From the NCBI GenBank assembly GCA_034336665.1, contig CM067569.1:19971820-20035819 (forward strand): DNA of 64,000 nucleotides, read 5' to 3'. The translations under genes and the position numbers were made by a program. The number at the start of each line of letters is the position of its first letter. The first letter of the stretch is position 1. Below, piece by piece: positions 33,901 through 45,557 of this stretch. The DNA comes from Luscinia megarhynchos. Taxonomy: Eukaryota > Chordata > Aves > Passeriformes > Turdidae. The notes beneath the pieces were generated by a model. That model was not told where the DNA came from and made no database searches. It was given only the letters and a program-made list of their open reading frames with translations.

Positions 33901-36900
33901 CCAGTGACAACCAGACATCTCTGACATTCAGTTTAATCCTCCCCACCCACACACACTGCTCTTACACCATGAGTAATGTCCTCAGCGCTGCAGTATTATG
34001 CTAAGCAGTCGAAGTTTCTCCCAGCAAAAGCACGCAGCTGGGTCAGCAGAGATCAGAGGCTATGAGAAAATTCAGACAAGCACATTCCCCACCTCTCCTC
34101 TTGAGGGGAGAGGGAATGATATGCCTTACAACTGGCTCCAGGAGGGTTCCCTTCAGTGCTGCTCCTGTTCCCTGCACCATTACAGCCCAGCAAGGCTGCA
34201 GCCCAAACCTCACTGGCTGCTCTCTGGTGGCCCACATCACACCACCACCAGGAGACAAGAAGGATAAGAGGGTCATCCCTCTGGCCAGTGAAATCCCTGA
34301 GCATCAGCCCACCCCAGTGGGGTCTGGGCTTCCACAGCACAAGCTCCTCTGGCAGCCCAGCCCTCACCCTCCTGCCTGCCTTCATGCCTCACTGTGACAG
34401 CCAGAGGAGCTTTGTTAACACAGAAAGGGGAAGGCATCAGACACTGCAAGAGAGGGCTGACCTCAGAAAGATGGTATAAAAAGACATGGGTGAGAGGATT
34501 TCCTCAGACAGATGCTCAAATGGTGGTCAAGAAGTTACTCAGACTCACAGCGTCTTTTGCAATATGACCCACATTATAAAAAATGAGATTTTTTACAAGG
34601 CCTCAAAAACAGTTGGGTCTTTCCTGATGGTTTATTTCATCCTCTAAATAAATCAACACATCTTGTAATCAGCAACCGTCTAAGATACTGTAGTCCAGAA
34701 CAACATCAATTATTTATGCAGTTTAGGGCTCCTATAATTTCTCTGTTTATATTGAAAAATAATAATTCTCTTGTTATTTTGATGCTGTGCCCTTCAAATC
34801 CAACTCATTTTACATACCATATACATTTATGGATGGAGAAAGTGATTTTTGAAGGTGAAAGGTACCAAGGAGCCTGCAGCCATACATAACTTGGCATCTG
34901 GGAAAAAAAAGAACTTTCTCCCTCCCAAGAAGTCCAACATTTGCTTTTGTCACCTAAAGTCCTAGGGCTTAAAGCACTCACATAGTTGAGGCTGGTACAT
35001 TTACTCCAAACGTAGAGTTCTCTTTTTAGGCTCTTTGGGGAACTTGTCCAGAAGAAGGTGGGCCAGACATCGTCAAAATTATACCGGTCACAAAAAAGAG
35101 ATACAAAAAAAAGAGATACAAAAGAAAAAGCCACAAAGCCTTAAGGAAAGCCAGCCCAACCCTAAATGCTATCGCATCCACCATACCCCATGCTTCCTTT
35201 GGCAGAGGGAAGGCCAAAGGGTTCCACTCTGGGAGCAGAGGGCTGCCCGGAAAGCCCCAGCTCTCCTCACGTCTCAGAAAAATAACAAAACCTGCAGCCA
35301 GAGTCCCTTTCCACCCGGGGAAGAGGCTGGAGCCCAGCTCCCAGGGCAGACACTAGTGCCACCCAGCTGAGCCCGGGCAGGCACCAGAGGGAGGACAGAC
35401 TCCACCCATCCCATCAAGGGAGGCCCATTAGCAGGGTGTCCTGTACCAGCAGGGCTCTCCCTCACCACCAGCTCTGGGATGCCTTTGCTCAGCTGCTTCC
35501 TACAAGGGTGACTGGCTGACAGGGTAAGGACATCAGCTGGCACCAAAGCTAAATCTGATATCTTCTCACACCACAGGATTCAGTCCCATGCTTGATTTCA
35601 GACCATCAAGTCCAGTTTTACCACTAAATCAAGGTTTCAGTTTATAAAGCTGGTTCAGAGGGCCATGCTTAAAAAGAAAACCAACACACTCAAAAACCCA
35701 ATTATGATCCAATTCTGTATTTTATATAAATTCAGAGTTTTAAAAATACCAGGAATAGATAAAATATCAGACTAAGCAGGGACAAATTCACATTACAATG
35801 GTCAAAATCAGCAACAAGCTGATTGGGATTTCATCTTTTTAATGTATTTGCATAACTGGTCTGTCTTGAAACCATTTTTTTCATTGGAAAATTGGTTTTG
35901 TAAGAAAACATCCAGTTTTACAGACTCTGAGACACCCATCATTAATGGGGCTGGGAGGTTTTTGACATGACAAAACAGCAAACATCTGCTCTGCCCATAT
36001 TTTGGGTCAGACGTTCAAGATTGCTACCACAAACCATAAAAATCATCTCAATAACAACATTTATCAGACAGTTCCATGTATTCAGCTGGAAATAAAAAGC
36101 CTCAATGTTTATCAAAATCAAATGCAACCAAATAGGCAACAGCTCATGTTACCTGAGGAATGGAGAGGGATGGGGTCTGTCAACTGCACTGCTTTTCAGA
36201 CAGCTCCACTTCAACAGCATCTGCTTATATAACGTGCTGCTTGCTTCCTCCATCAGCTTCCCAGCCTCAATACGATTTAAATGGGAACTGGCCTGTGCAT
36301 AGGTCAGCTCTACAGAAACTCTTATCCTGTATGTATTGTGTCCATTCACATCTCAGAAAGAACTTTTCTCAAATTCTACCCCACTGACTCACTGCAGAGT
36401 ATCACACAAAGAGCAGCAAAGACAAGGGCCTTTCCTACTCCTGTAGGGCAATCCAGCAGGCTTTGGCCCAGGGTTCATTACTCTGATCAACACAAGTTTG
36501 GGGTTTTTTTTGAACAAAGACTGCAATAAAGTGCTCACCAGAATCCTACAGTTTCAAAAAGGAATCTAAGCCAGAAACATCTGTGAAGCATCCACCCTGA
36601 GGAGACGGGAAACTCCACAAGAAAGAGCAGCAGTTGTGAAATCTCCACACTCAGATACTCAGCTCTCACCAGGAAGATCAGTCCGACACAACCAAGAAAC
36701 CAGAAGTGTTCTCACAACAAGGTAACAAGGTGCTCATGATGTATTTGAGCCTGAACCAGTTTTGAACATGTATTTAAAGCGGAAAGTGAGGTAGACCAGT
36801 GACATAAGACAAGGTAAAAGCAGTTGTGGAAATGCCACAATCTTGCATCTGCTGCTCCTCTAAGGCACAACCAGACATTGGTACCATGAGTCCACTGTCA

Positions 36901-38782
36901 GCCAGAAGCCCTTGGCCAGGATGCTCTGGTGTCTCCCATGCTCATGGCACCACTGCTCCTCATCCTTCTTGGACCCAGGACTGCAGCACCAAGCTTCAAT
37001 GGCTTCCTCTAGAGAACAACTCAAACAGTGTTGCCTCCCACCAACATAACTACATTCAAGTACAGCTGCTCCCTAGCTGACTGGGGAGCTTGAGAAGCCA
37101 AAACCCACTAGCAAGAAGCTGAGGCACAATGGTGATGAGGGCCATAAATACCAAGATAAGCTCTAAAGCTTAACAGCACAAGGATGATGGTGCCAGAAGC
37201 CAAATATGAGCTCCTGGCAGGCAATGCCAGTTGAATTTAGGCACCTGCTTCAAGGAGAGCTGCAAGACACCCAGTTCAGCTCTATGCCTGGATGCATATT
37301 TCTCCTGGCATCCCACCATGCCAGCACATGGAACAGCACATGGAACAGCACAGTGATCCCATCAGTGGGAAAGGCTCAGTGGCTGCATGGACAGCACTGA
37401 CCCCATACACTGCACACCCAAACTGCAGCGCTCTGTGTCAGGATGCTGGTGCTCCCCCACGCCCGGGGCAGGCAGCCCAGCCCTGAGCACCCCTGCTAGC
37501 AGCACTCCTCAGGAGCACATCTGTGCACCCACCCACCTCCCACCCCCCCACAGCACAAAGCAAACACAGAAGTGCTGAGGAGGGAGAGCTGTAACCTCCC
37601 ATGCTCCCAGGGTAATGCTCTTAGCACAGGTTACAACCTCCCCACCCTCTCACTGGCTCAGGTATCCCCCCTATCTCATACCACAGTGGGATCAAGGCCC
37701 TCAAAACCCCTGGCAGATGTCAGTCCTATGGCCAAAACACAGGTATCAAATAAAATAAGAAAGAAAATCAAAGTTACAACCCTACAAAGTCATCACATAA
37801 GGAGGAACAGACTTTTTAAAACAGGTCAAAACTGGATCAGATTTTTTTTATATGGTAAGGGGAAGACTTGCCAAGAATTTCACTCCTGAGCCCAGGAGAG
37901 AAATCCAGGAGCCTTATGAGCAAACCACAGGAAAGATTAATGACTTGAAGTCTGGGAGGGGAAATTAAAAGTGTCAGAGGGGCCACAAGAGAAAGCCCTG
38001 ATAAGGGCTGCTAATTGTCAGCATTTACGTCACCACCATCAGAGAGGCTATTTTATTCCATTTTAGTCTCCAGGGTCACAATTTCTCATGAGGTGGTTAT
38101 TTTTGCTGCTTTGCTGATCTATGTCCCTTGGTATGTGCCTATAAGCATTGACAAAGGCGACCAAGAAGAGGTAAGCGCAGGTAGGGCTTTAGACACCCTT
38201 CTGCCTCAGAGCCTTTTGCTGGAAGGAAATGGCAATTACCATAACAATGAAGTAAATATCACTTCCCTTACAGTAAAGCTGCTTTCATGTCCCAAAAATG
38301 CTTTAGAAAAATGAGGCATTATTACTGTAATTGAAACAGTACACAGAAAACTAATAACTCACCCCCCACCCCTGTGAGCACAATAGTACTTGTGAGCTCT
38401 GCCCTTCCTGCTGCTGGCAGCTGCCCCCGTGGGCTCCTTCAGGCAGTGGGACCCTTATGGCAGGAGATCCCGTGGCAGGAGGCAATTGTAAAAATTCACA
38501 AGTCTGACCAGTCTAGTGCTCTTTAAGTACAGTTCACGTAAGTTCAAGTTCTGGCATATTCCACTTCCCGCAGCCCGTCCTCACCTGGGGCATGCGGGCA
38601 CTTCAGAATTGTGCAATGGTGGCAGACACAGAGCCCAAAGCTAACAGCGGCTCGCTGGATGCCTCTGCTTAGCCGAGGGATTGCTGGAACGAGGAGCAAT
38701 CCCTTCATTCCTTCTCCCATAGGGCAGGCCTGCAGCCAGCCCCGTCATGAGTCTGTGCAGCGCTCCCCAAGCAAACAGGAAC
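30974..38782 (-). other. PDLIM1: PDLIM1 intron 1, middle segment
   Basis: 7.8 kb with no supported exon. It contains a small duplicated GAGATACAAAAAA-type patch at about 35,090-35,125 and a short tandem CAGCACATGGAA pair at about 37,323-37,346. The stretch 37,990-38,320 has unusually even composition but no recognised element. Confidence 0.55.
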
Positions 38783-39656
38783 AGGAGTTTGGGGTTCGGG
38801 GCCCCACACACGAGCCCGCGGCTCTGGTCACCCCTGCAGGGGCAGGAGTTTGGGGTTCAGGGCCCCACACGAGCCCGCGGCTCTGATGGCCGTGCACAAA
38901 CAGGAGTTTGGGGTTCAGGGGGTTCAGGGCCCCACACGAGCCCGCGGCTCTGATGGCCGTGCACAAACAGGAGTTTGGGGTTCAGGGGGTTCAGGGCCCC
39001 ACACGAGCCCGCGGCTCTGGTTACCCGTGCACAAACAGGAGTTTGGGGTTCAGGGGGTTCAGGGCCCCACACGAGCCCGCGGCTCTGGTTACCCGTGCAC
39101 AAACAGGAGTTTGGGGTTCAGGGGGTTCAGGGCCCCCACACGAGCCCGCGGCTCTGGTTACCCGTGCACAAACAGGAGTTTGGGGTTCAGGGGGTTCAGG
39201 GCCCCACACGAGCCCGCGGCTCTGGTTACCCGTGCACAAACAGGAGTTTGGGGTTCAGGGGGTTCAGGGCCCCACACGAGCCCGCGGCTCTGGTTACCCG
39301 TGCACAAACAGGAGTTTGGGGTTCAGGGGTTCAGGGCCCCACACGAGCCCGCGGCTCTGGTTACCCGTGCACAAACAGGAGTTTGGGGTTCAGGGCCCAA
39401 CACGAGCCCGCGGCTCTGATGGCCGTGCACAAACAGGAGTTTGGGGTTCAGGGCCCAACACGAGCCCGCGGCTCTGGTTACCCGTGCACAAACAGGAGTT
39501 TGGGGTTCAGGGCCCCACACGAGCCCGCGGCTCTGGTTACCCGTGCACAAACAGGAGTTTGGGGTTCAGGGCCCCACACGAGCCCGCGGCTCTGGTTACC
39601 CGTGCAGGAGCACGAGTTTGGGGTTCAGGGCCCCACACGAGCCCGCGGCTCTGTGG
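38783..39656. repeat. GC-rich minisatellite (VNTR), 14 units of 58 or 67 bp
   Basis: Fourteen head-to-tail units beginning AGGAGTTTGGGGTTCAGGG and sharing CCCCACACGAGCCCGCGG, CTCTGGTTACCCG (or CTCTGATGGCCG) and TGCACAAAC. Units come in a short form (about 58 bp) and a long form (66-68 bp) with an extra 9-bp GGTTCAGGG. Long units form the centre (units 3-9); short units are at both ends. Each unit has several CpG and a CCGCGG site. The array lies in PDLIM1 intron 1, about 0.6 kb downstream of exon 1. All three plus-strand frames stay largely open because the unit lacks stops; this is a by-product of the repeat and not a gene. Confidence 0.95.
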
Positions 39657-40259
39657 CCCGCAGGCGCGGCGGGGCAAGGCCCAGCTCCCGGCCGGGCCGA
39701 GCACCTGTGGGTGCAGGTGGGGACAGGACAGAGGCAGCGAGCACCGGCATCTTACAGGTAAATGCTGGGGAGGAGGAGGGAAAAGCCAGGTACAACGCTA
39801 AAATTGTTTAGATGCAAATTTTGCCATTTCCTAACTAATTTCTCTCTAAGGGGGGGGGAGCAAGAAGGACTTCAAACAGAGACGGGCACTAAATACACCT
39901 TAACATGGCTTCTGTAAACGAAGGCTCTTAACTATACATGGTAAGCAAAGGCAGGCGAGCCTTCAGCCCACCTCGGTGAGACGGGATCCCACAGGACGGG
40001 CTGCCAAACCCGAACCAGGGGCTGAGGGGATTCTGGCTGCCTGCAGGGTTCCTATGCACAGGCTGAGGAGGGAGGATCGCTGGGAAGCAAAGACCCCGGT
40101 CTGCTACAGGTGAAGGGGCTGCGAGTGCCCAAACAAACTGAAAAACAGGGGTGGAGAGAAAGACAACCGCACCCCCGGCCCCGGCTTTGCCGCTGTACCA
40201 CCTGCCAGCCCGAGCCGACCCCGGCCGCCCCCAGCACCGCCCGCCGCCGCCCACCCTAC
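39657..40259 (-). other. PDLIM1: PDLIM1 intron 1, segment between minisatellite and exon 1
   Basis: 0.6 kb, GC content rising toward exon 1, with a 9-G run at about 39,850-39,858. It is the intronic shoulder of the CpG island. No exon seen. Confidence 0.55.
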
Positions 40260-40640
40260 CCGGGAGATGGCGAGGGGCTGCTCGAAGTCGCGGCCGCCCA
40301 CCAGGCGGAAGCCCCAGGGCCCGGGGCCCGAGAGCACGATGCGGTGCGTCCCCATGTGCGCGCTGCACCTCGCGGGTGTCTCCGACAGCCCCGCCGCTCG
40401 CACCGGCCCGGCCGGGCCCGGCCCGCCCCCGGCCCGCCCCGCCCGCCGGCACCGCCCCGCCCCGCCCCGGGGCAGCAGCGCCCGCTCCCCGCCGCCTCCC
40501 CGGCCGGGCGGGAGCCGCTCCGCCGCTCCGGGACACGGCGGCTGCCGGCATCGGCAGTCTCGGCGCCCCTCACCCGCTCCCTGCTGGCAGGCAGGACAGG
40601 CCTTAGGCAGGCAGCCGCACGCAGGAGTGCCCTGGTGCGG
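40160..40640 (-). promoter_or_regulatory. PDLIM1: CpG island and likely PDLIM1 promoter
   Basis: About 480 bp of very high GC with dense CpG surrounding the first exon. At 40,405-40,480 there are repeated GC boxes (CCGCCCC / GGGGCGGGG types) immediately upstream of the start codon in gene sense, typical of a TATA-less Sp1-driven promoter. On the gene-sense strand these are G runs able to form G-quadruplexes in the promoter or 5' UTR. The transcription start cannot be fixed from sequence alone but should lie in roughly 40,380-40,560. Confidence 0.75.
40260..40355 (-). CDS. PDLIM1: PDLIM1 exon 1 coding part (start codon, PDZ beginning)
   Basis: ATG at 40,355-40,353; 96 bp, 32 codons, exit phase 0 at CGG|GTAGGG. 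Encodes [32 protein letters not shown]. The PGPWGFRL carboxylate-binding loop and [13 protein letters not shown] are hallmarks of ALP/enigma PDZ domains, and human PDLIM1 starts at the same position. The in-frame stretch upstream has no family similarity, so this ATG is the natural start. Its context (CAC before, G after) is only moderate. Residues 2-5 differ from the usual TTQQ. Confidence 0.95.
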
Positions 40641-42634
40641 CATCTCCCAGGCAAATACTCTCCAGCCTGGAGCAGTGTTAACTCTGAAACCTAACGGGGG
40701 CGATGGAAATTAGCGGCCCTGACTGCAGTTTCCCCGCCAGCATTGGACGACTGAAGGCGGAGCCTTGGACGAGTATTACCTCTGTGCTAATTTAGCCCAG
40801 GTTCACTGGTTTAGATAGTGTTTTGTTTATCTCTAGCCCCTTAAGCACGGTACCACCAACAAAAGGAATTTTTCTATACAGGTTTTTCAGCCAACCTTCT
40901 CATCTGTGATTCAGGTTCCAGCTGCATGTTAAGCCCTCAGTAATGTGATGGTGGACAAGTGAGAGGGTTTGGTAACACCAGCAGCCCTGGCATCTACAAC
41001 TGGAGTGCAAACACTGCTGCTCGTTTCGGTAATGAATACAGCTCACCGATAAGCAGAACATCAGCGAGCTGCAGCTAAAGCTGGGATTCAGCCAGAGCAG
41101 GCAGCAAGCAGGGATCATGCAGGTCACCCAGGTACTAGTCTTACAAGACACAGCCACAAATGATCCCATGCACAGCACACCCTTGCTTCTACATTCCCCT
41201 TTTGTGGCTGTGCCCTTTTTCCTGCATTAACTTGTATTTCTGTTATTTCTTTCCAGGGTCCGTGTGTCCAGACTATTAATCTCATCTCTAGCAGAGAGTA
41301 GTTCTTCCAACACATCATTGGTGTGGCACTCGTGGCAGTGAAGGAAGTGACACCAAGAGCTCCTTTGCCTCAGCAGTGTGTGAGATCTCCAGAGGGCTGT
41401 TGCACACCGCTGGGTCACCTTCCGCTCTCTGCTTGCTCAGCTTCTGCAGTCACTAGCACCTCTAGCTTCCTTACCTTAGATTAGGTTAGAGAGTGAGATC
41501 AGTAAATACCAATGTTCAGCAGACAAAGATAAGTTTCTCCCCTCCCTGTCTAGCCTGCTGTAAAGCAAAGGCAAGCACTGCTTGTCATTGCAGCAAAGAC
41601 ACAGTCAGGCTGCCCTTTGGCTTTATATAAAGTGACCTGTGAAACAAAAAAGGGCTTGTGTCTGTGTGATTTCTAAAAACATGTAAAGTAGCCTGAGGCT
41701 TTTGCTGTCCCGGTAGTTTGGTTTTAGGATTGGCTTGTTTACAGTTTGACTTCCTAAAATCATTGTGAGTGCAGCCATGACGTTTATCTGTCTGCCTGGC
41801 CTTCCAGTCACATCATCACAGTTTGAATCTATTGCCCAATTTTGGCTTAGTCGGAGATGGAGGTCTGTAAGAAGCTAAAACTCCTTGTGAAATACCAGTC
41901 TTCAGAGTGAGCACAGTCCTGCACAGGTACCACACAGGAGCCAAACGTGGAGAGGCAGGATTCGTTTTTTGGGTACTCCTATGTTACTGGGCCCCAGTGA
42001 GACCTCCCAGGCAGCTCAGCTACTGCCTTCCCTCATTCTTCTCCTTCAGGGACTGTTCCTTTACACAAGGCACACCCAAAAACTCCCATCTAGGTGGGAA
42101 CAGCTACCAAAGGCAGTCTTAAAGCTTTTGACCCGAATCAGGGTTAAAAATGCACACGTGAGCCCAACAACAACTGCCATCCCTTCCCCCACAGGATGGC
42201 ATTTTGAGCTTCTTGTCTGACTTCACCTGGGTGGTCTTTTCATCTGAGGTCACAAAGACCCTTTGTAATCCAGTGGACAGAGGTGTACTCCTGACCTCCC
42301 AGGTCTGCATGCACACCACAGCAACTGTACCCTGACACCATATTACAGCGAGATCTGTGTGCAAAAGCTTTTCCTCTACTTTTACACTTTGGTTTCTTTA
42401 GGCAAAAGCCACAGCAGCCTACAGCTCAGGAAGGACTGGTGAGCTCAAGCCAAACCACAAGGAGGATCCTCAGGTGCAGGACAGTGGAGAAACCCATGGC
42501 AGACACCTACACGTCCACATGGATACAAAGCCACAGCAGGGCACTAGTACAAAAGTGCATTGCTACAGGAACAACCAGAGTTGATTTTATTTAATAATTT
42601 GTACAAGGAACACAACAGTAATTCAATAATTCAA
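40641..42634. other. Spacer between SORBS1 3' end and PDLIM1 promoter
   Basis: About 2 kb. No open frame with family resemblance and no repeat recognised. Because the two genes point the same way and the gap is short, it probably holds SORBS1 termination signals and PDLIM1 upstream control elements. Read-through transcription from SORBS1 into PDLIM1 is conceivable. Confidence 0.5.
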
Positions 42635-44685
42635 TTTATTAATTGCCAAATAGTAATCCACTGCAATAAGAAACAAAAAATCAACACAAAAATAAGTTGC
42701 GGTTTGTGTGGATATGTGTGTTGTGTGTGTTTGTGTTTAACTTAAACTGGCAAGAGCAAGAACAGAAAATTAACTTTTAAATGAGTATGTTATATACAAT
42801 CAATATCAACATGTTACTTTGCTGGATAGATTTATTTGGTGTTATCCAATCTTACCAATAGGCCTAAACATTGTTGCAAATAACTGAAGGGCAAACCCAA
42901 AGCAGAACAACAAACCCATAAATAAGATGGCAGGATTCAAGATATGTCCTGCAGAAAATAAACACTGGTGCTTTGTGTCATATCTGAAACCCTTTCATAA
43001 TGAATATTTTGTGCTAAAACTCTTTATGTGAACATACGTAGAATTCCATCGCTTAAATTAAAGTGGAAAAAAATCCCAACCTTTCACAACTGCCTTTTTT
43101 TCCCTCCCTTCATTCCATGTGTTTAAATTATTTCTCTATACAAGGTAAGTACATTGTCTGTACAAAGTTAAATATACATATTTACAGTCAAACTTCTGAG
43201 ACACAGAGTCTTCTCTTCCGCTGACCGAGACGGAAGACAAGCCTGCTTGATTTCAAACCCAGGAGCATGGCTAGTTTATCAAAACATTGCAAGTCGTGCT
43301 AACAGTTAGTTGTAGTTCACTCTTAATAAATCTGTATAAAAGCATCAGCATAAAAATAGGCATTTTATATTATTAAATACGGCTTATGACAAAATAGCAA
43401 TCTAACCCTTTGCTATTTGTACGGTAATTGTAGGAAGCAGAGTCTGATAGAACTGGTTTTGTTTATGGTTTTTCTTAATAACAAAAAGTCTATCAAAAGA
43501 GTATTCATAGTCGATTTACAGGCAAACACACAGCCAAGCCATATTGGTTTTTTTTTCCCCCTCAAGGAAATACAAATCTATGTAATTGGTAATAACTGTT
43601 GGGAACAGCTTTCCAAATTGATTAGACCTTTTATGTATGACTAAGAGGCAGCCAAAATGCATGTATTTATTGGACCTACCATTAACACTGTCACCAAAAT
43701 TTAAAAAAAGGCACCCTCAGTGATACATTGCTCAGATTTATCAGAGACTCTAAGATTTAATGCTGGGAAAGAAGTCTTTATCCCAAAGCACATACTGGAA
43801 AAGGTTTGTGATCCTTTAGGGCCAGCAACAGGGCAAGAGGAGCAAAGAAAGTGAACAATCATAGGACTCAAACAGGATTTGTCCTCACGGATGTTCTGTT
43901 TACTGGTTCTATTCTTTGTGCAGATAAATGTCAAAGCTAGGGCAATTTCTCTTTAAAAAAACAAGAATTCTGTTCATTTTGCACACAATACACTCACACA
44001 CACCCTCCCTGCACAAAAGAAAAAACCCTGCAGAGATCAGTTATATGTTATTAAAGGGTTTGGGACTTTTGAGCATTTGCATTATGCTTTGGCTGACCTC
44101 TCTGGATTAAACTCCTTTTCCACACATAGCTCTGCATTTTAATTGTATCAGCTGTCCTCTGCCTCTGCTGCGTCTTAAGATGTATGACATGAAGGAAGGG
44201 CTTTCTATGGAACTGGAAGGCAGAGAAAAGTGAGTCTTCAGCAAGGCAGAAACTGGGCAGCAAGCCTGGCCTCCTGAACTGTGCCAACGAATGTGAGCAG
44301 CTGCAGGGCTGAGTACTGCCCCAAAGCACTACCCTATCTCAACACACAAACAAAACCTATACCATGTGCTTCCCTGAAACCTTCTCAGAGGTAAGTACTC
44401 CGTACAAATTAAGATTATCATCAAAACTCTTACTGGGGAAGGGAGAGGAATACACAAAGGCAGCACTGTAAACTAGAAACTGTCTCTTCTTCAGCAAACG
44501 AATCACACCCTGGACTCCATGGAAGCAGGGCTACACATTCAACTCAATAGTGTACCACATAACCACATCCTCCTAACACTTCTCATCTCTTGTCTATTAC
44601 ATTCATAAATGGTCTGTTCCTTCACTGTTTAAAAACACCATCTGGAAAGGAATCCCATCCTTGTCATAGTGGGATCACTTTTATT
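42635..44685 (-). other. SORBS1: Probable SORBS1 3' UTR
   Basis: Sequence following the stop codon, AT-rich with few open frames. Gene-sense AATAAA signals occur at 44,685-44,680 (adjacent to the stop), 43,671-43,666, 42,836-42,831 and 42,640-42,635. The end is set by the AT-rich block and the distal signal cluster; no transcript evidence is available here. Confidence 0.45.
42831..42836 (-). terminator. SORBS1: Candidate distal SORBS1 polyadenylation signal (AATAAA)
   Basis: Canonical AATAAA on the minus strand near the end of the AT-rich 3' block, with further copies at 42,640-42,635 and 42,591-42,586. Which of the three is used cannot be decided from sequence. Confidence 0.35.
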
Positions 44686-44753
44686 TTACAGGTACAGAAG
44701 CTTCACGTAGTTGCCTGGGAAGGTGCCAAATTGCCTTGTTCTCCTGGATGTAC
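44686..44753 (-). CDS. SORBS1: SORBS1 last coding exon (end of SH3-3, stop)
   Basis: Coding part 68 bp, entry phase 1; acceptor TTTGCAACAG|GTACATCC. Completes Gly and encodes TSRRTRQFGTFPGNYVKLLY, L, then TAA at 44,688-44,686. GTFPGNYVK is the terminal beta strand and 3-10 helix of an SH3 domain with the conserved PxxY ligand-pocket residues. An AATAAA overlaps the bases right after the stop. Confidence 0.96.
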
Positions 44754-45557
44754 CTGTTGCAAAATAAAACACAAGGAAGACACAGTAAGATGGAGACATG
44801 CAAGGAAGGCTCCAGGGTTTAAAAAGGTACAGGTGGCAACCTCTTCTGCCTGCAGGCATTCCTTCCTAATACTAAATAGGAGCTCTAGTGAAAGAGTCTT
44901 TTGGTACAAACCAGATCATAACTAGTTCTGCTACTAATCATCTTTGTTCATCCTCTTTAACAATTAATAAAGTGCTGGTGAAATCTTCTGGGCCAATAGG
45001 TTAGAAGTCAAACTCCTCTCAGTATAAATGAGCTTATCTCCCTTAAGAAGAGATGGCAAGCCTAGATATGAAATGTTGAGATGGAGAACACTGTCCAGAC
45101 TTGCACTCCTTGAAGGTAAAGGATTTTGCTAAACATGCACTTGAGGCTGGATTTTCAGGGACTGCAACTCCTATCCAGGTGGTGTCTTCACCCACTACTC
45201 GCCAGTTTCTGTAACTAGTCATGGCTCCCTGAGCTTTGGAAATGCTACAGAAATCCAGTTTTTCTTGGTTCCCTCTGTTGCTCTGCCATCTGAGCAGACA
45301 AGAAGGATCAGGACGAAGATAGGAATGGGATACTAAGAAGACAAAAAAGGAAGTACTAGAGACCTGGGAAGGAAAACAAAGCTCCACCACCTTGCAGCCT
45401 AGTATAAATCTTCTAGGTAGGAAAAGATGGGAAATTGTGGAAAAATTGAAGTAAATTTTTTTCACTATTTTGACTCCACAAATGAAAGCAACTTCCAGGC
45501 ACTCTGCAAAACTGCTCATTCCAAAAAGCTCTGCTGACAGGCAAGTGTCATACTCAC
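44754..45557 (-). other. SORBS1: SORBS1 intron within SH3-3
   Basis: 0.8 kb. Open minus-strand sequence continues past the donor of the preceding exon until 45,043 but shows no family similarity. Nothing else recognised. Confidence 0.6.

Larger units (their letters stand above)
1..40480 (-). other. PDLIM1: PDLIM1 gene, 5' part (exons 1-5 plus one extra alternative exon)
   Basis: PDLIM1 (CLP36/elfin) is a cytoskeletal adaptor with an N-terminal PDZ domain that binds alpha-actinin, a central ZM-type motif and one C-terminal LIM domain. Exons read on the minus strand from 40,355 down to 2,221 join in perfect phase to give about 226 residues. They match vertebrate PDLIM1 in order: PDZ with [20 protein letters not shown], then [20 protein letters not shown], and SEVYKMLQENQE with SFLVLQEILESEEKG. 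PDLIM3 and PDLIM2 fit worse; PDLIM1-specific runs such as HIGSAHNRS and GLYSSENI settle the identity. The LIM exons and 3' UTR lie beyond the left edge. SORBS1 sits immediately upstream in the same orientation, as in human. Exon calls are read from the sequence; the gene name rests on remembered family sequences. Confidence 0.95.

Noticed and set aside
38783..39656. Regularly spaced direct repeats that might suggest a CRISPR-like array
   Set aside because: Units are contiguous 58- and 67-bp tandem copies without unique spacers, inside a vertebrate intron.
38850..39811. Long plus-strand open frames (up to 297 codons) with repeated GVWGSG..PHTSPRL-like residues
   Set aside because: They are the minisatellite translated in three frames; the unit has no stops, frames change with unit-length variants, and there is no start context or family.
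1..40480. Assigning the left gene to PDLIM3 because of the ALP-like exon
   Set aside because: Exons 1-5 carry PDLIM1-specific sequence (HIGSAHNRSA, GLYSSENI, SFLVLQEILESEEKG), and the neighbour is SORBS1 rather than SORBS2.
40104..40713. Several 130-207 codon open frames on both strands in the CpG island
   Set aside because: High GC depletes stop codons; only the short stretch 40,260-40,355 on the minus strand matches a protein (PDLIM1 exon 1).
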